DNA of 64,000 bases from Neofusicoccum parvum (lineage: Eukaryota; Ascomycota; Dothideomycetes; Botryosphaeriales; Botryosphaeriaceae): NCBI GenBank assembly GCA_020912385.1, contig CP087211.1, positions 310,001 through 374,000 of the forward strand, in the 5' to 3' direction. Positions 44,157-54,611 of this stretch are shown in pieces (positions within the stretch are counted from its first letter, which is position 1; every line of letters starts with the position of its first letter). A program made the translations under genes and the position numbers. The notes under the pieces are model-generated. The model saw nothing but the letters and a program-made list of their open reading frames with translations. It made no database searches and was not told the DNA's origin.

Positions 44157-46179
44157 ATGCTCGCCACCGCACCCCCCACCTCCCCGCACGACTACTCCCT
44201 CCACCGCCTCCACCACCCCAGCACTCCCCCCACCCCACCCCCCAAAGCACCCCCCTCCCCGCACACCCTCCTCACCACCTGGTTCGCCGCCCTCACCACC
44301 GCCCTCGCCGCGGGCGCCACGCCCGCCCACCTCGCCACCGTCTTCCACGCCGAGTCCTGGTGGCGCGACCACCTGGCGCTGTCCTGGGACCTACGCACAC
44401 TGCACACGCTCCCACGCATCGCAGCCTTCGTATCCGCGCAGCAGCCTATTGCGCGCCTCGCCGACTTCCGAGTCGCCGAGGGGGGCGCGTTTGCGGCGGC
44501 GGAGGCGGGGCCGGCGGAGGGGCTGCGGTGGGTGGAAGGGATGTTTGGGTTCACGAGCGCGTGGGGGACGGGGAAGGGGGTGGTGAGGCTGGTGGAGGGG
44601 GAGGGCGGGTGGAGGTGCTGCATGTTTTACGCGGCGCTGCAGGAGCTGCGGGGGGTGGTGCCGGCGGTGGGGGCGGCGCGGCCGCGCGGGGGGGATAATT
44701 CGTTGGGGGGGAGGGGGAGTTGGTTGGATGGGAGGAGGGTGGTGAGGGAGTTTGAGGGGGTGGAGCCGGATGTGGTGGTGGTTGGGGCGGGTGAGTGGGT
44801 TTCTTTGTGTTTGGGCAGGATGGGGTGGGATAGGGGATGTTGGTGGACGGTTTGGCTGACGTGTGTTGTGAATCTGCAGGACAGGCCGGTCTCAATGTCG
44901 CTGCGCGCCTCCAGCACCTCGGTCTCTCTTGCCTCCTGCTTGAGAAAAACGCACGCGTTGGCGACAACTGGCGCTGCCGGTACCGCACGCTCGTCACCCA
45001 CGACCCGGTGCAATACACGCACATGTACGGCCTGCCCTTCCCGGAGAGCTGGCCCACCTTCACCCCGAAGGACAAGCTCGGGGACTGGTTCGAAGCCTAC
45101 GCCAGCCTCATGGAGCTGAACGTCTGGACGTCCACCACCATCAAGCACACCGAGTACTCCGACGCCACCAAAACCTGGACCATCGACGTCCTCAAAGGCG
45201 ACGCACCCCCCAGCACGCCCCGCACGCTCCACCCCAAGCACGTCGTCTTCTGCACGGGGCACGCGGGCGAGCCCAAGATCCCCAGCTTTCCCGGACAAGC
45301 CGCATTCCGCGGGCTCGTGTACCACGGCAGCCAGCACCAGGACGCGACCGAGACGCCGGTGGCCGACCTGGGCAGCAAGCGGGTAGTAGTGGTCGGCACG
45401 GGCAACTCGGGGCACGACATCGCGCAGAACTACCACGAGGCGGGCGCGGCGGCGGTGACGATGCTGCAGCGCTCGGGCACCTATGTGCTGCAGGCCGACA
45501 AGGGCCTGTTCATGCTGCACGAGGGCATGTACGACCAGGACGGCCCGCCCACCGAGGACGCCGACGTGTACGGCCAGAGCCTGCCCATCCCCGTGCAGTT
45601 CGCGCTGAACGTCGGGTTGACCGAGAGGATTAGGGAGAGGGAGAGGGAGAATGTGGAGGGGTTGACGCGGGCGGGGTTCAAGATTGATTATGGCCACGAT
45701 GGGAGCGGGATTTATCGGAAGTATGTGACGAGGGGCGGCGGGTACTACATTGATGTGGGCGGGTCGCAGTTGATCATCGACGGGAAGATCAAGGTGGTCC
45801 AGAGCCCGGACGGCATCAAGGGGTTTGAGCCGGATGCGCTAGTTCTGGCGGATGGGCGGAAGTTGCCAGCGGATATTGTGGTGCTGGCGACAGGGTATGA
45901 TAACATGAGGACATCGCTACGCAAGATCATGGGCGACAAAGTGGCAGATCGTGCCAAGGATGTGTGGGACCTGGATGAAGAGGGAGAGGTCAACGCGGTA
46001 AGTCTTGGTTGTCTCCAGCTCCTGTGCACGGACTGTTACTCACATGGTCGCAGATGTGGCGTCCGAGCGGTCACCCCCGGCTTTGGTTCATGGGCGGCAG
46101 CCTGGCTTTGTGCCGACTCTACTCCAGACAAGTTGCACTCCAGATCAAGGCAATTGAGGAAGGACTTTCTGACGGGTGA
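44157..46179 (+). CDS. Flavin-containing monooxygenase with N-terminal extension
   Basis: FAD/NADPH-dependent monooxygenase of 625 aa, exons 44157-44790, 44880-45997 and 46054-46179. About 200 N-terminal residues precede the FAD site; their composition suggests an NTF2-like module, as seen in many fungal relatives. The first intron interrupts the FAD-binding GxGxxG motif, VVVVGAG-QAGLN. The NADPH site is VVVVGTGNSGHDIA. Between them FRGLVYHGSQH matches the FMO/BVMO identifying motif F-x-G-x3-H, with His at the final aromatic position. LATGY follows. The last exon, MWRPSGHPRLWFMGGSLALCRLYS.., ends at TGA 46179. Reading past the second intron would give a false C-terminus. It probably oxygenates a carbon or heteroatom in a small molecule; the neighbouring P450 suggests joint action. 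Confidence 0.92.
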
Positions 46180-46593
46180 TTCACGGTTTGACTGGGCTGG
46201 TGCTGAGTCGGCCCAGCTTGAAACAGGTAGTACGCGGAACATAGATTGCAGCTTGGAGTCTACTTCTTTGTTTCAGTTCAATCCAATTGTTTGGTGGTGT
46301 CTCGTCGTTTGTCTAAGAGGAGTTCTCATTGTCCATGTTCTACTCTCGGCCACATATCTCCATCTTTTCAACATTTGGCTATTTATATCCGTTGCGTAGA
46401 AATTATTCATCGTCTCCATAACTATATATCTCTCGAAACTCTCATTGTAATCCCCTACAACAACATCAAAGTGTTAGCGGGACTAAACAACGCTCCTTCC
46501 CCGAACCTCTGACTGGATCAAAAGTACAAAATCGCTTCACACAGATACCTCGACAACTAAATCTCTATATCCTTCCTCAAAACTCCGCCGACC
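46180..46593. other. Intergenic
   Basis: A 414-bp gap with the monooxygenase 3' end and the kinase promoter. Nothing else is seen. Confidence 0.5.
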
Positions 46594-48132
46594 ATGGACT
46601 CCAGATATGAGGATATTGATGAGCTTTTCGAGGTGCGTATCGCAAGCCTTATCGACCCTAAAGTTATTGACGACCGCAGGAAGGAGTACAAGACTATGTA
46701 CGAGAAGCTGAAGAGGATCGGCGATGGCTCCGAAGGGGAAGTGTTCAAGATGCTGCACCAAGAGACGAGGCAGATCGTCGCGGTGAAAAAGATGAAGCAG
46801 CGCTTCCATCGGAAGTCGACGCAGCCCTTAGCTCATCATGAGCTACGCACGTTCCACCGTGTGGACCAAATAGGCGAGAGCCAGGGCAGGGATTATGTTC
46901 TGCGACTGGTAGATGGTGAGTGGTACCCGTGCACGCCCAAGGACGACTACCAGATGCTGGTCATGGAATACTGTGAGCTGGGCACGTTCATGACCTGGCT
47001 AACTCAGCAATGTGCGCAGGATCGCACTGGAACCTGGCGGGCTCCACACGAAGGCCAGCTACGTCACTTTTATATCCAGATGGTCAAGGCAATTGCCTTC
47101 CTACACTGCGGGTGGGGGACAGACGCCTTCGACCACGACACCGGCCGCGTACCCGGCCACAAGCCCCTGCTCCACCGCGATATCAAGCCGGAAAACATCC
47201 TGCTATGCCCGGCACCTGACGGAACACTCGACTCACTCCCAACCCTCAAACTCTCCGACTTCGGCGGCGCCTGGCAGTGCGCGGTGCCCGAACCACCCCA
47301 GGGCCAAAGCCTATACTTCTTCACCGACGGCTACATCGCCCCGGAATTCTTCCAGCCACCGCTAACCCGCGACGAGGCAAACGAAGCATGCGACGTCTTC
47401 GCAGTCGGCGCGACGATGCACTGCGCCATCTTCGGCCACAACCCCTTCAAGGAGCTCCGCCGCGGGCAAGGCCAGCGGTCCACCTTCACCTACCGCCGCC
47501 GCGCCATCGATCACGCGCGCCACCGCGGCGCCGACCCGTTCAGCCCGGACTTCGCCGCCCGCCTGGACGACGCCCTGGCCGAGTCGCCCCTGACGCGCCG
47601 CACCGCGCACCAAATCCTCACGCAGCTGCAGCCAGCCCACGCGCAGCACATGGCCGCGTACGAGCGCTGGTGGCACGCCGAGGAGGTGCCCTACCAGGCG
47701 CGCCTGGCGGCGGAGGAGCAGCTGCGGCGGGAGCGCACCGCCGGCGCGTGCAGCGTCGAGGCCGCGCCGGCGCAGGACTGCATGTGCGACGACGCGGCCG
47801 CGTACGGCGCCATCGCCGACGACGCGCAGTACCTGCGCGCGGACCGGCACGCGTGGTGGCACGAGCGGCAAGTGGAGCGGCACCGCGAGATGTGGGAGCG
47901 GGCGGTGGCGGCGCAGGAGTTCGAGCTGGCGGCGCGGCTGGACGGCGCGGGGACGGCGCATCGCGACGCGGCTGCGCGGCAGCGGGGGTGCATGGAGGCG
48001 GCCCGGGTGGCGGCGGAGGCGGAGCAGAGGGCGGCGGCGGCGGAGGAGGAGGAGGCGGCGCCGCAGCGGCGGGTGGCTGCTGGCGTGGCTGGGTGGAATG
48101 CGTTTGCGGCGAGGGCGGCGCGGGAGAGGTAG
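46594..48132 (+). CDS. Serine/threonine protein kinase with charged helical C-terminal tail
   Basis: Single-exon gene of 512 aa. The kinase domain spans about residues 30-350: glycine loop IGDGSEGEVFK, VAVKK lysine, catalytic loop HRDIKPENILL, DFGGAW magnesium loop, then YIAPEFF and the CDVFAVGATMHCAIFG segment. The DFG is followed by Gly and no classical activation-loop phosphosite is obvious. An insertion after HCGWGTDAFDHDTG lengthens the loop before the catalytic motif. The last 150 residues are rich in Ala, Glu and Arg with many Trp/His (YERWWHAEEVPYQARL, RHAWWHERQVERHREMWERA) and probably form long helices. I do not recognise a named subfamily. The ATG is in good context (ACCATGG). Confidence 0.9.
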   Translation: MDSRYEDIDELFEVRIASLIDPKVIDDRRKEYKTMYEKLKRIGDGSEGEVFKMLHQETRQIVAVKKMKQRFHRKSTQPLAHHELRTFHRVDQIGESQGRDYVLRLVDGEWYPCTPKDDYQMLVMEYCELGTFMTWLTQQCAQDRTGTWRAPHEGQLRHFYIQMVKAIAFLHCGWGTDAFDHDTGRVPGHKPLLHRDIKPENILLCPAPDGTLDSLPTLKLSDFGGAWQCAVPEPPQGQSLYFFTDGYIAPEFFQPPLTRDEANEACDVFAVGATMHCAIFGHNPFKELRRGQGQRSTFTYRRRAIDHARHRGADPFSPDFAARLDDALAESPLTRRTAHQILTQLQPAHAQHMAAYERWWHAEEVPYQARLAAEEQLRRERTAGACSVEAAPAQDCMCDDAAAYGAIADDAQYLRADRHAWWHERQVERHREMWERAVAAQEFELAARLDGAGTAHRDAAARQRGCMEAARVAAEAEQRAAAAEEEEAAPQRRVAAGVAGWNAFAARAARER

Positions 48133-49619
48133 GGTTCGGCTTCGCTGGTGGGTGGTGATTGAGTGGTTGGATTCGTCGTGGAGGTGAAGAGAGGTGAGTG
48201 GTGCTTGCTTTGTTGCTCCGCTTTTTCTTTGCTCAGCCGCTTTTGTATAGATAAATTCTTGTCTTGTTCTTCGACGTCCAAGTGTTTCAGACATAAATTC
48301 GTTCTCAGACATTTCCATTTGATGTGAGCTTTTCTTCATGTCTTAGGTCTTTTTTTTTCAGTTCTTAACCAACTACATTAACCGTAAACTATCAGTCTGT
48401 TTGGACTATCGATTTCTGAATTAGGTTACTATTATAGTGAAATAAGGATACAACATCACTACGATATCAGGAACCCCCACTTGTTCCAACAAGAAGTTAT
48501 TCTTAAACAACTTCCAGGACAGCCTAGACCAGATCTCTATAATTCTATGACCGAAATTTGTAGATGAAATAGTAACCAAAGTTAAGCAATTACTCTTGAA
48601 ATTATGTTTAAGTTGATTGTTAAGGGCCTATGGCTTGAATTACATCATTTTACTTCGTTGCCTCCAACCGTGGGAGGCATACTTTCTTTTTTTTTTTTTG
48701 TTAAGGGGCTAGGAGAACAGATATACGAGTGCCAAGGAGTATGCTTACGACGCACTGCAGCTAATTCGAAATTAATGGATCATTTGCTTACGGTGGAGAA
48801 CGACGAAAAGTTTGTCTGCGCCTGACACTTGGGCCATCGTCGTTTTAAGCGGGACGCATGCCCTCCACAACATTGTTTCCAACCGTACTTGTATATTCCA
48901 GGGAATACTGTCTGAAAGTAAGAGATATACATACGTTTCCATAAAGTGACAATAGAATAAACAGATATAATTAATAGATAAACCATCTTAGTCTCTTCTA
49001 AATTACTACTTTCAGCCAACCAGCGACTGATCCGCGTTGCCCCTCTTCGCGTGCTTCGACGCGTTTGATCTACACTCTTGCCGGATTCGCTTAGTGTGTG
49101 ACATCATCATTGGGACTTCAGGGTTCCTCAACTCCCTCAATCTAGACACTGCGGCTTTATCTCTATCGCAGAACCATAGTAGCCATGATTGATCTAGGAT
49201 ATTCTGGAGATGACTGCCGTTTGGTGAATGATGGAGCAAGTACTAAAAAAGAACGAAAATTGATTGGTGGGTACACTGCGGAGACTGTCTTCAAGGCATG
49301 TGACGTGGTCGTGGTTCCGGCGCTAAGGCGCAAGGCTGGAGTTCAACGCAAATGCGAGCAACACAGTCGCGCAGTCTGCCTAAAGTGGGCCGTGAAGAAA
49401 GGGGGATGAGATAAGATGGAAACACATAAAATGAGGTCTCAAGTGATGCGTTCTTCATCCTCCCATTACTGACAACCTTATGGGCATTCCGTCGTTCTTT
49501 TGACGCTGTGCGACCCTCATTCATTACTTTTGTTTTCCTCGTTGCTCGAGGCTATCGCTGCTAAACAATAATCTGATTGAGTGCGGCGCGGCGCTTAGAT
49601 GCTGCGTTGTCACACAACC
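48133..49619. other. Intergenic, AT-rich
   Basis: A 1.5-kb gap. The middle (about 48340-49020) is clearly AT-rich with a T-run near 48687-48699. It could be decayed repeat DNA, but no terminal repeats, transposase or tRNA are visible. The right end is the promoter of the C2H2 gene. Confidence 0.45.
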
Positions 49620-52096
49620 ATGGCGCCATCTGATAGGCTGAGGGCGTGGCTAGGGCAGAGAGGTACACCTGACGCTGAAGATCACCTCAAGAGTGGGGGA
49701 GATAGGCGCAAAGGCAAGAGAAAGCTCTTCGGGCGCCGACAATCGGTAACCACGAAGAGTGAGGAAAGCTTTGATCCCGCAGACGAGGAAAACGAGGGAT
49801 GTGAGGAGCAAGTTAGCTGGCCCAAATCTGAGCCACCAGGACACCTTCCCCTGGACGAACATCTACAATCCGATCCTCTAGAGTCCGCTGGTTCACAGAC
49901 GCTATCTGCCCACCATCCTCCGCAAACCCTCGCCCCGAGGCGTTCCTCGTCTGCGGCGCAGAATCGCTATTCGACCAGTTCATCCGCTCGATGGTCCTAC
50001 ACAAGCACCCACCTCACGGTCCCTTCGCCGGAGAGCAGCCTCATTCTACCATGCCATCGCAAGGCTTCGATCGGAGAGCAATCGCAGAAGAGGTCCTCTC
50101 GAGGTTACTCCGGACAGTGGGATATTGGCAATACCAGGAGACCATCCTTGGTTCATTTTGGGGCTTCCTGTGTGGCAGAGTCTGACAGTATCTCTGAAGG
50201 ACCTGGCCGGGGATTTGACGATGGCAATCTTTATCGAAGAGGTTCCGGGGCCGGTCTAAAACACAATCTTGCCTCAGACACAAACGATGAGCCGAGCTTC
50301 CCGAAGAGGTTCAGTCGTCGTCCCTCGCACTTCGAAGATGTTTTGGAAGACCCTACGGAAAGCCAAGGAAGCGATGGCGAGACCAATCAAGGCACAAACA
50401 TCCTAGTGCTAAGGCCAAAGAACAACTCCAAAGAAGCCAACCACACAACCTTTCCTGAGGCTGCTGAAATCAGCATTCCCGACACGGAACAGCGAAACAC
50501 ACAAGCTGCTACCCCCGACGACAACCTTTCAGATGAACGGAGAAGCCCATCTGCAGAACAAATTCCGTACGACCTTGCAAGCCCAGCCATGGTTGAGTTG
50601 GTGGTGGATCCAATCAGGAGAGACATGGTCGACCGAATCATGGCGACCGTCATGGTGATGCTCGACCTTGAAACAGATGCCTCTGATGGATCCGAGAGCA
50701 GCAGTCCAAGTGACGAGCCCAGCATGTCTGGTTGCGAATCAGACTACGAATTCCTATCACTCGAAGAAGAAGACGCTGAGGATGAGCCTACGGACGATGG
50801 ACATCAGACCAGCCAAGCGGGAACTTCGACGGGGAATCGAGCTGTGTCCCTGCCTACGAACCAATCTGGAGATTCCAACGTTGGAAAGCGCGCCATCGGA
50901 GACCGCAGCTCGTTTGATGACGATGATCGCGGAGGAGCGAAGCGCCAACGGCCGGCAACCTCGCGCGCCGGGTCTGAGGAATTCTCGAAGAAATTTGCGT
51001 GCCCGTACTTCAAACGGTACCCACACAGAATTCCCAAAACCCCCTCATGTCTCCACGGATTCAGCAGCGTCCCTCGATTGAAGGAGCATCTATACAGGCG
51101 GCACATGCAACCGATTCACTGCAAGAGATGCTATAGATCATTTCCAGATGAAGAGCACTTGACCCGACACTCGAGAGCGGAGCCGATATGTCAAAACCTC
51201 CAGGAACCGCCAGACATGGAAGGAATCACCCAGCAACAACTGCGTGAGCTAAAGAGCAGGAAGAAGCCGAAAGGAGAAGACAACTCCGAAGAGGGGAAAT
51301 GGAGAAGAATCTACCGCATCTTATTCCCCGGAGCCATTGAGATTCCAAGTCCATGTAAGCACCCTTACTCCGCCCAGCGCACGAATCCTCCAGAGTTAAT
51401 GTATTCATAATTCAAGACTGCGACTACGACCACCAATACCCCGCCCCAGCATCCCCAGGGTCCCAAACCTGCTCGCGCTACCACGAATACAGCCGCTCAC
51501 GACTGCCCAGTCTGCTACGGCAGGAAATCGAGCGCGAGGCGTGCCAAGGCACGCAGCTGATTGAAGAGCAGATCCGCGGGCGGCTGCGCGAGATCGTAGA
51601 GCGGTGCATGGAGGCGGTGTTCTCCGAGTTCCGGCACCACCACCAGGCGGACGTCGACCGTGCCGCGGCGCAGCCGAGCGACGACGTCGGCGCCGCTTTG
51701 CAGACAAGCGCGGCGATGAAAAGCCTGGCGGAGATGTACAGCGTCCCGCCGCCGACGCGCAGCCCCCCGGACGTCCCTGGCTTCGACGCCTATCTGGCGG
51801 CGCAGCCGGGCTGGCCGCTCGAGGAAACGTACTCCGAGGCTGGGTGGACTGGGCACGCGGTGCCGGCGGGGTTGGAGGACTATTTGGACGGGCGTGCTTT
51901 TCACGACGGCTTCGATCCGGCCCAATCGGCTGCCACTTCTGAGGCTGCGGATCTGTCCAACGACGGGGCAACGTTGGTTGAGGTTTCGATGCAGTCGGAG
52001 GGCCCTGGCGTTGATGCTGGGTTGTCGAAGAAGGTGGAAGACGACATGGAGGATTTCCTGAGCGACCCGGCTCTTGGCTTGCCTCCGAGCGCCTAA
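49620..52096 (+). CDS. C2H2-type zinc-finger protein (paralogue of the gene at 8.4 kb)
   Basis: Putative nuclear protein of about 804 aa, exons to 51354 and 51417-52096. An in-frame ATG at 49599 exists, but ATG 49620 has the better context (ACCATGG). The first 440 residues are Ser/Pro/acidic and low complexity, with a helical DMVDRIMATVMVMLDLE segment and a KRQRP basic patch. The finger block FACPYFKRYP...LKEHLYRRHMQPIHCKRCYRSF..LTRHSRAEPIC has the spacing of a widespread fungal C2H2 family. GKWRRIYRILFP follows. The intron splits a Tyr codon after PSP, exactly as in the paralogue at 9441-9495. The C-terminal exon has a helical RQEIEREACQGTQLIEEQIRGRLREIVERC stretch split by low complexity. 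Target genes are unknown. Confidence 0.85.
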
Positions 52097-54611
52097 AGGC
52101 TCTCTGTAGTGTCTATATCGTAATGTATAATTAGGGGAGTTGCCCTCAGGGGGAAAGATCAAATGTACATAGAAGTCCAGGATGAGGTTGAGGTCAGGTT
52201 AATGGACGTGGCGGCCAACAGCAAATCTCAATAAAGCTGCAGCATCAGCGACAAATCGTCAGCACTGAAGAGATGCACGTGAAGAATCAGCGTGTTGTAC
52301 GGATGCGGATACGCAGTGAGTCTTGCCAACGCCCAAAAAGCAAGGAAAGATCGGCGTGAATCCCAAGCCTTGTTAGTGAATGAAACGTTTCTGTGTCGTA
52401 CACGCCAACAAAGATTCGGTATAGCTGGTTTAGAGAACGTTGCAGCATGCAGAAATACGAGAGTTTGCTCGAAAGGTGTGTGTGGAAGGTGCGAATGAAA
52501 AGTCAGAAAGGTGTGACAAATACGGAGCACTCGGGGACAGGTCGGCAGTACTTTCGCGTGTGCATGATATGGCAGAAGCATGTGCTTGGACGCTGTTCAC
52601 ATCGCCCACGAAAGATGCTCTAGCTCGGCGTGGTGTGTGCTTGTGGCCAGAGCATTTAAGTATAGCTTTCCGAGGTTTATCCATAGGATGGCGCATTGAC
52701 GGAGAGAAGTCCTTGAGAGAAGCAAGATTGAAGGCGTGATGGCAAAGAAGCTTCGGAAGCCTGAGTTGGAAAGAAAAAGCGTCTCCTGAGCCTGCAAAGT
52801 CTTCAGCTCAGAAGGTCGTGGTGCTAAGCAGCCTTGGCTCTGCTAGCTGCATTCAGGCCACGAGGCTATGCAACAATGCAGATCAGGCCCATCTGACTAG
52901 CAAGTAGACGGAACAGGCCAATGGGCGCCGAACTGCTGCGCTGCTCAGAAATCCGTCTGCAGCTGGCGGCGAAGTGCGAGGGTTCGGAGACGAGTGCGCC
53001 ATCGACGGTCGGCGAGCCGGGCCATGCCTCAGCCTGCCCGAGACAGCGGCACGCCGCGGTCGGGCGACCCGGGAGGCGGAAAGATCTCCATTTCGACCCC
53101 GGACGCCAGCAGCGCTGCACATCCGGCACGGCGGCTAAAGCAACCACGCCAAGCCACCACTCCGTTTCACCACCCCCGGCGCGACGAGCGGCCCATCCGC
53201 GCTCCGGCAGACTGATTCGTCGCCGGCTAATCGACTGCCAGACTGCGGTGCTTCGGCTGGCTGAATGGCACGCTAGACAGGGCTGCGACTCGGACCTCAG
53301 CGCGGCAACCCTGGGGTACACCTGGGGGACCTTCCTCGAAGGACCCAAGTCCCGACGAACGACTCCGATCCTCTGTTCCCTGCCGCTTTGGGCTATCGAT
53401 AGCGGCTTCCGAGGCCCCGGATAAGCATGAAAAAAGCTCAGCCCCCGAGCAGCAGCCCTACAGCATGCAGGGTCGAGGAGGCGCAGGAGGAGGCACAAGT
53501 GAATAGTGGGGTGCTGCAATATCATTTAGTAATGTGGTCACTGGCTATTGCCGAGGGGTTCGTAGTAAGTAGTCTTGGCCTCCGGGGGCTGCGCTCAACT
53601 CCAGCGCGGCGTGGTCCGTCGTCAAGCTCAGCCGCCTTGCGACATCTGCGGGCTTTCCTCCCGTGAGCTCGCAAGAAGGATGCATTGCAGGACGAAAGGC
53701 TCTTCCGGACCGGGGAAGGCTGTGATCTGGCGGATCGTGTAGATCCAGGCTTGAGCTCCTTCATGCCGATCGCGGATCAGGGCCAAGTCTCGCAATGCTG
53801 GAGGGCTTCCCGCGGATCGCCGGTTCAGGCAAGCCATTCGACCTCCAAAACCCAGAGCGCGCCGCAACTGCAGCAGTGGCCGGTGTCTCAGGTTGCTCTT
53901 CGCGAGCCGATGCAAGCAGGTTCGGCGGTTGCCAAAAGCGTGGGATGCTGCCCTCTCTGGACGTCAATACCGGCGGGGTGGTCGGGGTTCCTGGGGCTCA
54001 TTGGGCCCGGTTGGTGGCGCGCTGAGCAGAGCTAAAGGCGTACCGGGCAGGAGAGAGAGCCATAGCCGGCGCCCTGCCAAACGGCCCGTCTTTCAGCGCC
54101 ACTGCTGCAGCCAGAACGGCCATCCCCGCGACATCACCAGACACGTCCGCTAGCGTCCCGTTACGAGTTAATGAGAGGGGGACCGCGGGGATTCCGGAAG
54201 GCTTGAATATTCTCCTGCGCCGCCACCTCGCTTGTTGGTTATATCTGGGCGCTGCGGCGAGTCAACTGGTCGTGATAAAGTCCCAGCGCTCGCAGCAACT
54301 ACTAAGAAAGGGAGAGGTATGATCGCCGTCCTTTGATCTCGAACCGGCAACGTTCGCACTGACGGGTCCTCCGGTCCAGGAACCGATGCCGTCTGCATGA
54401 CTGGGCCTGCAGGCACACTCCGCGCCCACAGCCAGCCTTAGCTTCCCGCACCACCTGTGGAAACGTGTGATAGCGGCCCGGCCACTATAATGAGAACACT
54501 TCCTCGCTCGCAAGAAATACGATTTACCCTCCGCTCGTTCGATGTAAACTTCAATACTGTTCGACAGCAACACACGCTCTTGTCGTCCTGACAGCACGGC
54601 GCACTAAGGCG
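52097..54611. other. Long intergenic stretch, no gene recognised
   Basis: 2.5 kb, GC-rich from about 52900 to 54100, between the C2H2 gene and the rhodopsin-like gene. Open frames of up to 220 codons occur on both strands but lack domains, signal peptides or coherent splice structure. It may contain a promoter, a non-coding transcript or a fast-evolving gene I cannot recognise. Confidence 0.4.

Noticed and set aside
44627..45697. 356-codon frame antisense to the flavin monooxygenase
   Set aside because: No domain, and it spans the intron of the real gene.
47277..48339. Long alternative and antisense frames over the kinase C-terminus
   Set aside because: Arg/Pro/Gly/Ala-rich shadows of the GC-rich kinase tail.
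48687..48699. T-run as a possible retroposon tail
   Set aside because: No target-site duplication or element body is visible next to it.
52866..53525. 219-codon minus-strand frame in the large gap
   Set aside because: No domain, no plausible start context, and the opposite strand is equally open.
54331..54356. tRNA-like B-box (GGTTCGAGATC on the minus strand)
   Set aside because: The flanking bases do not pair into a T-arm and no acceptor or anticodon arm can be drawn.
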